Source of the DNA: Oscillospiraceae bacterium
Lineage (GTDB): Bacteria; Bacillota; Clostridia; Oscillospirales; Oscillospiraceae
Assembly (NCBI GenBank): GCA_017400415.1
Contig: JAFPTE010000186.1
Span: 1-12,215, forward strand
DNA: 12,215 nt
Reading direction: 5' to 3'
Part shown: piece by piece, positions 1 to 4,893 of the stretch
How the letters are laid out: each line of letters begins with the position of its first letter
Position numbering within the stretch: position 1 is the stretch's first letter
Notes under the pieces: generated by a model
What the model was told of the DNA's origin: nothing
What the model saw: the letters and a program-made list of their open reading frames with translations, nothing else
The model's database searches: none
Made by a program: the position numbers and the translations under genes

Positions 1-1845
1 AACGAGGGGGAGGACCGGGCGCCGGGAGAGGCGGCGAGCCTCCGGAACCTGGCCCCCGGCGGGGACGGGAGCCTTGAGCTCCGGCCGGGCACGGAGGAGC
101 TGGCCTCCGTTGCGGTCCGCAGTGAGCTCTATCACACGGGCCGGCTCCGTGAGATAACCGGGGGCACCCTGGAGCTCTGGCCCGGCCTTGTCCTTGACGA
201 GGACGACAGCCTGATACTTACGGGCCAGAGCGTCACCGCAGACCGGACGGACGGAGCAGACTATGTGGGCTGGTACCGTCTGGAGGGGGGAGAGCCCGCA
301 GTGCTGGCCTCCTTCACCCCGGGCAGCCAGACCGCAGTTTTCACCCTGGAGCTCCTGGGGGTAAAGAGAAAGCGGCAGAGTCAGCCCGTGACCCTTCGCC
401 GGTGCCGCATCGGCGGGGAGGAGGGGCTGTACGCCGCCTGCGAATGGGCCCTTTACGGCCTGTTCCGCAGAAACGGCCTGCTTGTCCGGGAAAAGCTCAC
501 CCCGCTGGGAAGCGAAAGGCCCTGCCTGCTCAGCCTGCGGGGGGCCCTGGGAATTCTGGACGGCACGAGCTTTCAGATATGGGACGGCACCGCCCTCCGG
601 ACGCCTGAGCCCTATATCCCCACGGTGCGGGTGGCCTGCGGCCCTCTGGACGGGGGCAGGGCCTATGAGGAGCGGAACCTGCTGACCGGGTACCGGAGGG
701 TCCGGTTCAACACGGACGGGGAGAGCACCCAGTACCTGCTGCCGGAAAAGGCCCAGCGCATCGTATCCGTCACCTACGGCGGGGAGACCGTAACCTGGGC
801 CTGGCGGCAGGACAGCAGCGCCCTGGTGTTCCAGACGCCGCCCCAGGCCGGCATAGGCGCCCTGGAGGCCACCTACTACATCCCGGACCAGGAGCCACAG
901 GTGCCCAACGCCATGAGAGGGGGCACCCTGCTGGGGGTGGGGCCCAACGCAAGGCTGGCCCTCTGGGGGGACGGCAGCACCGTGCTCTTCTGCGGCACCG
1001 GCCGGGACGGGGTCCCCAGGTGGGACTATTACCCGCCCTCCTGCCGCTTCACAGTTGGGGAGGGGGATGGGCCCATTCTGGCCGCCTGCGGCTATGGCTC
1101 CGCCCTGTGGGCCTTCCGGCAGGAGGAGGCCTGGCGCCTGGACATAACCTCCAACGGCCAGGGAGGACTTAACGTGCGAAGCCGCCTCCTGGGGCCCTGC
1201 AGCCCCGTGGAAAACGGCGCCGTTCTGGGCCTTGAGGGCCCGGTGCTCCTGGAAAGGGGAGAGGTGACATCCTGGGGCGGCGGCCGCAGCCCCATCTCCC
1301 GAAAGTGCCGCAGTACCCTGGAGAGTCTGGACCTGGCCCAGCCGGCCCTTATGGCTCTGGGGGAGGAGCTCTGTATCTCCGACGGGGCCGGCACCGTCCT
1401 CGTGTACGATGAGGCCGCAAAGCGGTGGTACCCCTGGCAGGGGCCCCGGTGCTGCAGCTTCGAGCAGTGGGAGGGGGACCTTGTCTACGGCTCCGGGGAC
1501 GGGGCCGTGTGCCGCTTTGTTCGGGAGCTGGACACGGACTCGGGCCAGCGCATCTCCGCCTATCTGCGCACCGGGTCCCTGGCTCCCGCCGACGGTCGCC
1601 GCTGGTCCGCCTCCGGCCTTACGGTGCTCACCGGGGAGGAGGGTATCCGGGACCTGCGGGCGGTGGTCACCACGGACCGGGGCAGCATTATCCGGGACCT
1701 GGAGAGCGACCGGGCGGTTACCCGGGTGAGCACCAGGTTTCAGGGCTGTGCCGAATTCGGCCTGACCCTCCGCCTGGGCACCGGCTCCGGCGGCCGGATC
1801 CGGGGCTTTGTCATCAATGCCCGGGAGGGGGAAAGGGTGCTGTGA
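1..1845 (+). CDS. Phage virion structural protein, possibly a beta-propeller tail/connector protein (5' partial)
   Basis: The reading frame is open from base 1, so the GTG at 265 is not the start; 614 residues are visible and the N-terminus is cut off. Near the visible start is an 'SLRNL ... LELRPGTEEL' pattern, resembling the opening of propeller-type phage tail and DNA-stabilisation proteins (P22 gp10, T7 gp12 type), so probably only a few dozen residues are missing. The middle (about 607-760) has an 'EPYIPTV ... YEERNLLTGYRR' block that I associate with structural proteins of Firmicutes phages. The rest is rich in Gly, Trp and short beta-strand-like repeats (LWGDG, LDGTSFQIWDG, LVYGSGDG), as expected for a propeller or other all-beta fold. 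I see no enzyme motif, signal peptide or membrane helix. The stop overlaps the next gene by 4 nt (GTGA). Phage structural role: fairly sure. The exact virion position is inference. Confidence 0.6.
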   Translation, partial: NEGEDRAPGEAASLRNLAPGGDGSLELRPGTEELASVAVRSELYHTGRLREITGGTLELWPGLVLDEDDSLILTGQSVTADRTDGADYVGWYRLEGGEPAVLASFTPGSQTAVFTLELLGVKRKRQSQPVTLRRCRIGGEEGLYAACEWALYGLFRRNGLLVREKLTPLGSERPCLLSLRGALGILDGTSFQIWDGTALRTPEPYIPTVRVACGPLDGGRAYEERNLLTGYRRVRFNTDGESTQYLLPEKAQRIVSVTYGGETVTWAWRQDSSALVFQTPPQAGIGALEATYYIPDQEPQVPNAMRGGTLLGVGPNARLALWGDGSTVLFCGTGRDGVPRWDYYPPSCRFTVGEGDGPILAACGYGSALWAFRQEEAWRLDITSNGQGGLNVRSRLLGPCSPVENGAVLGLEGPVLLERGEVTSWGGGRSPISRKCRSTLESLDLAQPALMALGEELCISDGAGTVLVYDEAAKRWYPWQGPRCCSFEQWEGDLVYGSGDGAVCRFVRELDTDSGQRISAYLRTGSLAPADGRRWSASGLTVLTGEEGIRDLRAVVTTDRGSIIRDLESDRAVTRVSTRFQGCAEFGLTLRLGTGSGGRIRGFVINAREGERVL

Positions 1846-2057
1846 GCCTTGACGTTACGGCCATAATCGTGGCAGTTTTCTCCTTTCTGGGCACGGCCCT
1901 GGGCAGCTTCTCCGGCTTCCGGCTCACCAGCTACCGGGTGGGGGAGCTGGAAAAGAAGGTGGATATGCACAACAACTTCGCCCGGCGTCTGCCGGTGGTG
2001 GAGGAGCAGGTGCGAAACCTGGAGCGTAGGATGGAGGAGAGGAGGCGGGAGGAATGA
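1842..2057 (+). CDS. Small phage membrane protein with N-terminal TM helix and C-terminal coiled coil (lysis-associated)
   Basis: This is a 71-residue protein. The start is a GTG at 1842 overlapping the previous stop (GTGA), preceded by a GGGAGGGGG purine run; the same frame is open further upstream, but only as a shadow of the structural gene. Residues about 5-26 form one hydrophobic, Gly/Ala-containing membrane helix. Residues about 33-70 (from GELEKKVD to the end) are highly charged with heptad-like spacing and probably form a coiled coil. Short proteins of this design are common just upstream of endolysin genes in Clostridia phages. They are related in location, and loosely in design, to XhlA-type proteins, although XhlA has the opposite order (coiled coil first, TM last). 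It may assist the holin or anchor lysis proteins at the membrane; this is inference from position. It ends in an ATGA overlap with the endolysin gene. Confidence 0.7.
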   Translation: MSLDVTAIIVAVFSFLGTALGSFSGFRLTSYRVGELEKKVDMHNNFARRLPVVEEQVRNLERRMEERRREE

Positions 2058-2701
2058 ACGTTCTGGACATAGCCAGAGGGGAGATCGGCACCGGCGAGGA
2101 GCCCGCCGGGTCCAACCGGGTGAAGTACAACGACTGGTATTACGGCGCCCGGGTCCGGGACGGGGTGTGGAACACCACCTTTCCCTGGTGCATGGTCTTC
2201 GTCCAGTGGGTGTTCCACCGGGCGGGGCAGGACCTGCCCTACAAAACCGCCGGCTGCTCCGCCCTTTTGGACTGGTACAGAAAAAACCGGCCTGAGGACG
2301 TGGTAAACACGGCCAGGCCGGGGGACATCGTTATCTATGATTTCGGCCACACCGGCATCGTTGAGGAGGCGGGGGCCAGAAACTTTTCCGCCATCGAGGG
2401 CAACTACTCTGACAAGGTTGCCCGGGTGGTGCGTTCATACGACAGAGTGCGGGCCTTTATAAGGCCCGGGACGGAGGAGGAAGAGGATATGACGGGAGAA
2501 GAGATTTACAGAAGGCTTTCCGACTACATGAGAGGCCGGGAGGTGCCCGCCTGGGCAAGGGAGGAGTACGCCAGGGCTGTGGCCGCCGGCATCACGGACG
2601 GCACCAGCCCCATGGGCCTCATACCCCGGTACCAGGGAGCCCTTATGGCCCTGAGAGCCTTTGAGAGGGGGGCACAGGCCGTTGGCAGAGCGGGCGGCTA
2701 A
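2054..2701 (+). CDS. Phage endolysin: CHAP-type cysteine peptidase/amidase with C-terminal helical SLH-like segment
   Basis: This 215-residue cell-wall hydrolase would cleave peptidoglycan at the end of the phage cycle. The start ATG overlaps the preceding TGA (ATGA) and follows a GGGAGGA Shine-Dalgarno site. The N-terminal domain (about 1-135) is CHAP-like: the probable nucleophile is Cys46 in PWCMVFVQW, the catalytic His is His99 in FGHTGIV, and an acidic/Asn partner lies in AIEGNYS (Glu115/Asn117). The PGDIVIYD segment before the His is also typical. An acidic linker EEEED (about 140-144) joins it to a C-terminal segment (about 146-208). There, PAWAREEYARAV, GITDGTSP and a PRYQGALMALRAF helix resemble one S-layer-homology-type repeat, a probable wall-binding part. 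No signal peptide is present, so export would depend on a holin. Met146 has its own Shine-Dalgarno sequence (see separate entry). The cleaved bond (amidase or endopeptidase) cannot be told from sequence. Confidence 0.85.
   Translation: MNVLDIARGEIGTGEEPAGSNRVKYNDWYYGARVRDGVWNTTFPWCMVFVQWVFHRAGQDLPYKTAGCSALLDWYRKNRPEDVVNTARPGDIVIYDFGHTGIVEEAGARNFSAIEGNYSDKVARVVRSYDRVRAFIRPGTEEEEDMTGEEIYRRLSDYMRGREVPAWAREEYARAVAAGITDGTSPMGLIPRYQGALMALRAFERGAQAVGRAGG
2473..2491 (+). promoter_or_regulatory. Candidate internal ribosome binding site and start codon inside the endolysin gene
   Basis: GGAGGAGG (2473-2480) lies 8 nt before an in-frame ATG (2489-2491, Met146), as good as any gene-start RBS in the window. 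Starting here would give a 70-residue protein consisting only of the C-terminal, probably wall-binding, segment. Several Gram-positive phage endolysins are known to make such a free binding domain from an internal start. Caution: the purine run also encodes the acidic linker EEEED, so it may be incidental. Confidence 0.4.
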
Positions 2702-2861
2702 GCTTCTGAGCATCAAGAGCATCGTGACCCTGGTGCTGACGGCGGTCTTTGCGGTGCTTGCCCTTCGTGGAAGCGTGGGGCAGGACTTTCTCACGGTGTA
2801 CGCCGTGGTCATTGCGTTTTACTACGGCACCCAGTCCGCCAAGACCCAGAATCACGAATAG
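2682..2861 (+). CDS. Holin-like small membrane protein of the phage lysis cassette
   Basis: This is a 59-residue protein with two hydrophobic segments, about 14-28 (IVTLVLTAVFAVLAL) and about 36-49 (FLTVYAVVIAFYYG), separated by a short polar turn and followed by a short polar tail. This size and layout fit the small holin-like proteins of Firmicutes phages, which permeabilise the membrane so that the endolysin can reach the wall. The start chosen is TTG at 2682, because GAGAGGGGGG (2663-2672) sits about 9 nt upstream; TTG at 2661 in the same frame would add seven residues but removes that spacing. It overlaps the endolysin gene by 20 nt, so translation is probably coupled. Placing the holin after the endolysin is the reverse of the usual order. 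Holin function is inferred from size, topology and position. Confidence 0.68.
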   Translation: MAERAAKLLSIKSIVTLVLTAVFAVLALRGSVGQDFLTVYAVVIAFYYGTQSAKTQNHE

Positions 2862-2887
2862 AAAAAGCCTCCCGCAATGCGGGAGGC
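2862..2887 (-). terminator. Intrinsic terminator of the cytidylate kinase-like gene (possibly also serves the phage cassette)
   Basis: GCCTCCCGC (2867-2875) pairs with GCGGGAGGC (2879-2887) around a very short AAT loop. On the minus strand the stem is followed directly by TTTTT (complement of 2862-2866), the classic form. On the plus strand the following bases (AATAAATC) are only weakly T-rich, so termination of the phage genes here would be less efficient. It fills most of the 32-bp gap between the two convergent genes. Confidence 0.85.
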
Positions 2888-2893
2888 AATAAA

Positions 2894-3517
2894 TCAAAGG
2901 CGGCCCAGGGCGTGGAGATAGGAGACTATCACGTCCACGGCGCCGGAAATGCCGGTGCGGGAGGTGTTGATGCTCAGGTCGTGGTTTTCCATGGCGCCCC
3001 ATTCCTCACCGGTGTAGGAGCGGTAATAGTTCATGCGGCCCCGGTCGGTTTTGGCAAGGCGGCTCTCGGCGGCCTTCCGGTCCTCAAGCCCCTCGTCCTT
3101 CATGACGAAGGAGATGCGGTCGGCCTTATCCGCCCGGAGGAAGACGGGCACCACGTCCGGGTCCTCCCGGAGGATATACTCGGCGCAGCGGCCCACGATT
3201 ATGCAGCTGCCCTTCTGGGCCAGCTCACGGATAACGGATGCCTGGGCCGTCAGGGCGGGGAGAGATACGGGCACGTCGTACCGGGGGTACAGGGAGGCAG
3301 GAGTATAGGAGCCGGAGACCAGGTTGAAAAGGAAGCTCCGGGAGCTGGACTCCTCCAGCCCTTCAATGTATGAGGGGGAAAAGCCGGTCTTCTCGGCGGC
3401 CAGCTCAATGACCGTTCTCTCATAGCAGGGAATTGAGAGACGGGCGGAGAGCAGCTGGGCGATTTCCGTGCCGCCGGCGCCGTGCTGACGGCTGATGGCT
3501 ATTATCGTTCGCTTCAT
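2894..3517 (-). CDS. Cytidylate kinase-like family protein (P-loop nucleotide kinase fold)
   Basis: This is a 207-residue cytoplasmic protein. The start is the ATG at 3517, with a TGGAGGTG Shine-Dalgarno site just upstream; a longer reading (to 3568) would run through the promoter. The N-terminus has the short P-loop variant of the family, ISRQHGAGGTEIA (residues about 8-20), in place of the canonical GxxGxGKS/T. IIVGRCAEYIL (about 106-116) matches the conserved strand-plus-Arg segment seen in cytidylate kinase-like proteins. KTDRGRMNYYRSYTGEEWG (about 155-175) resembles the lid/substrate Arg region. The family is common in Firmicutes, but its true substrate is not established for most members, so I do not call it cmk. 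It is transcribed divergently from DUF1015 and ends at a strong terminator. Family assignment is good; the reaction (phosphoryl transfer from ATP to a nucleotide or other small molecule) is inference. Confidence 0.85.
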   Translation of the reverse strand: MKRTIIAISRQHGAGGTEIAQLLSARLSIPCYERTVIELAAEKTGFSPSYIEGLEESSSRSFLFNLVSGSYTPASLYPRYDVPVSLPALTAQASVIRELAQKGSCIIVGRCAEYILREDPDVVPVFLRADKADRISFVMKDEGLEDRKAAESRLAKTDRGRMNYYRSYTGEEWGAMENHDLSINTSRTGISGAVDVIVSYLHALGRL

Positions 3518-3539
3518 TGGGACACCTCCATTCAAGGGT

Positions 3540-3568
3540 ATTTTATCACTTTTTGCGGGCAAAATCAA
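3540..3568 (-). promoter_or_regulatory. Sigma-A-like promoter of the cytidylate kinase-like gene
   Basis: Read on the minus strand: -35 TTGATT (3563-3568), a 17-bp spacer, -10 TAAAAT (3540-3545). The -10 box is 22 nt from the ATG at 3517, leaving a short leader that contains the GGAGGTG ribosome site. Box quality, ideal spacing and position all agree. Confidence 0.7.
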
Positions 3569-3576
3569 CGCAGCAC

Positions 3577-3605
3577 TTTACTTTTTTTCGGAAAACTGAT
3601 AGAAT
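3577..3605 (+). promoter_or_regulatory. Sigma-A-like promoter of the DUF1015 gene
   Basis: -35 TTTACT (3577-3582), a 17-bp spacer including a T-run, -10 TAGAAT (3600-3605). The start codon follows at 3635. Its -35 box is only 8 bp from the -35 box of the divergent promoter, so the two polymerase sites face away from each other and may compete or share a regulator. Confidence 0.65.
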
Positions 3606-3634
3606 GGAGCGCAGCAGGAAAGAGGAGAGAAGCT

Positions 3635-4849
3635 ATGGAAAGAATCTTTCTTCCCGGGGACATTCTGGTGCCCCAGGGAATCAGCATGGAAAAATGGAGC
3701 GTTATCGCCTGCGACCAGTTCACCTCCCAGCCGGAGTACTGGCAGGAGGTAAGGGACCGGGTGGGAGACAGTCCCTCCGCCCTCAACCTCATAATGCCGG
3801 AGGCGTTTCTGAATGACATACCCGCCCTGGACGTGGCCCAGAGAACTGCGGAAGCCATGGACGATTATCTGAATCGGGGGCTCTTCCGGGTCCTGAAGGA
3901 CAGCTTCGTCTGCGTGGAACGGCAGGTGGCCGGGGGCTTTGTGCGCCGGGGCGTGGTGGGCTGCGTGGACCTGGAGAAATATGACTTCACCCCCGGGTCG
4001 GATGCGCCCATCCGGGCCAGCGAGCGGACCGTGGCGGAGCGGCTGCCTGCCCGCATGCTCATCCGCCGGGGGGCCAGCCTGGAGCTGCCCCACGTTATCG
4101 TGCTCATAAACGACAGGGAGGACCCCGTCATCCGGCCCCTCTGGAGGGAGCTGAAGGACGAGACCCCCATTTATGATTTTGACCTTATGGCCGGGGGCGG
4201 ACATATCCGGGGCTGGCAGGTAAGCGGCCCCCGGGCCCAGGCCCTGGCGGAGCAGTTTGCCGCCCTGCCCGGCGGGCTCAAAATGGTGGTTGGGGACGGG
4301 AACCACTCCCTGGCCGCCGCCAAGGAGCTCTGGAACAGGCTCCGCATGGACCTGACGGAGGAGGAGCGGGAAAACCACCCGGCCCGCTTCGCCCTCTGCG
4401 AGGCGGAGAGCGTCTGGGATGAGGGCGTCATCTTCCACCCCATCCACCGGGTAATCTTCGGCGCCGAGCCCAGGATCCTTCTGGAGATCATGGAGAAAAA
4501 GCTGCAGGTGGAGGGCGGACGGCAGGTGAAGATAGTCTCCGGCGGGCGCATTGCGGGCACCCTGAGCGTCCGGGGCAAGAGCTTCGGCACCATGGTGGAC
4601 GCCCTGCAGGACGTTCTGGAGGAGCACGAGAACGACTATGACGCCATGGTGGACTACGTCCACGACTCCGCCGCCGCCATTGCCATGACCGCCCGGGATG
4701 AGAATACCCTGGCCTTCCTCATGCCCACCGTGAAGAAGGAGGACCTTTTCGATACGGTCCTGCGGGACGGGGTGTTCCCCAAAAAGAGCTTTTCCATCGG
4801 CACCGCCCGGGATAAGCGCTATTACCTGGAATGCAGGAAAATAAAATAA
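3635..4849 (+). CDS. DUF1015 family protein
   Basis: This 404-residue cytoplasmic protein is in the usual length range for DUF1015. The start is the ATG at 3635 with AGAGGAGAG six nt before it; upstream in-frame codons would cross the promoter. Family hallmarks, in order: an N-terminal block with GDILVPQ and WSVIACDQFTSQPEYW (about 8-37); PIRASERTVAERLPARMLIR in the middle (about 127-146); and VVGDGNHSLAAAK (Asp221-Gly-Asn-His224-Ser). The last corresponds to the DGHHR-like signature of the family, which recalls the ParB/sulfiredoxin-type motif of some free-serine kinases. In other Clostridia DUF1015 genes often sit beside serine biosynthesis genes (serA/serC); none is present here. The biochemical role is not established and I do not assign one. 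There is no signal peptide or membrane helix. It stands alone between its own promoter and a strong terminator. Confidence 0.85.
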   Translation: MERIFLPGDILVPQGISMEKWSVIACDQFTSQPEYWQEVRDRVGDSPSALNLIMPEAFLNDIPALDVAQRTAEAMDDYLNRGLFRVLKDSFVCVERQVAGGFVRRGVVGCVDLEKYDFTPGSDAPIRASERTVAERLPARMLIRRGASLELPHVIVLINDREDPVIRPLWRELKDETPIYDFDLMAGGGHIRGWQVSGPRAQALAEQFAALPGGLKMVVGDGNHSLAAAKELWNRLRMDLTEEERENHPARFALCEAESVWDEGVIFHPIHRVIFGAEPRILLEIMEKKLQVEGGRQVKIVSGGRIAGTLSVRGKSFGTMVDALQDVLEEHENDYDAMVDYVHDSAAAIAMTARDENTLAFLMPTVKKEDLFDTVLRDGVFPKKSFSIGTARDKRYYLECRKIK

Positions 4850-4854
4850 CAGAA

Positions 4855-4882
4855 GGGGCCCTCACGAAACCGTGAGGGCCCC
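4855..4882. terminator. Bidirectional intrinsic terminator between DUF1015 and the peptidase operon
   Basis: A perfect 12-bp GC-rich stem, GGGGCCCTCACG (4855-4866) pairing with CGTGAGGGCCCC (4871-4882), has a 4-nt AAAC loop. It is 5 nt after the DUF1015 stop and 11 nt after the M16C stop on the other strand. Both flanks are T-rich in the relevant direction (GATGCTTTAGTTT on plus; TTCTGTTATTTTAT on minus), so it probably ends both convergent transcripts. Confidence 0.88.
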
Positions 4883-4893
4883 GATGCTTTAGT

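Larger units (their letters stand above)
1..2861 (+). mobile_element. Right end of a prophage (late structural and lysis genes)
   Basis: Four consecutive plus-strand genes are of phage type: a virion structural protein, a TM/coiled-coil lysis accessory protein, a CHAP endolysin and a holin-like protein. Each overlaps the next by 4 to 20 nt. From 2894 onward the genes are ordinary host genes, so the phage segment probably ends close to 2861-2893. No integrase, terminase, portal or attachment site is visible; those would lie to the left of the window. The GC content and codon style do not differ obviously from the host genes, so the element appears well adapted to its host. It could be an intact prophage or a remnant; the window cannot decide. 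Confidence 0.72.

Noticed and set aside
1..2861. The phage genes as a tailocin or injection machine rather than a prophage.
   Set aside because: No sheath, tube or baseplate gene is visible, and a structural gene followed by a lysis cassette fits an ordinary prophage equally well. The window is too short to support the alternative.
2912..3373. 153-codon plus-strand frame opposite the cytidylate kinase-like gene, at first a possible extra phage gene.
   Set aside because: No motif or credible RBS; the opposite strand has clear family blocks, a promoter and a terminator.
3578..4663. 361-codon minus-strand open frame opposite DUF1015.
   Set aside because: Its His/Gly/Pro/Val-rich, motif-free product and complete overlap with a recognised family mark it as a shadow.
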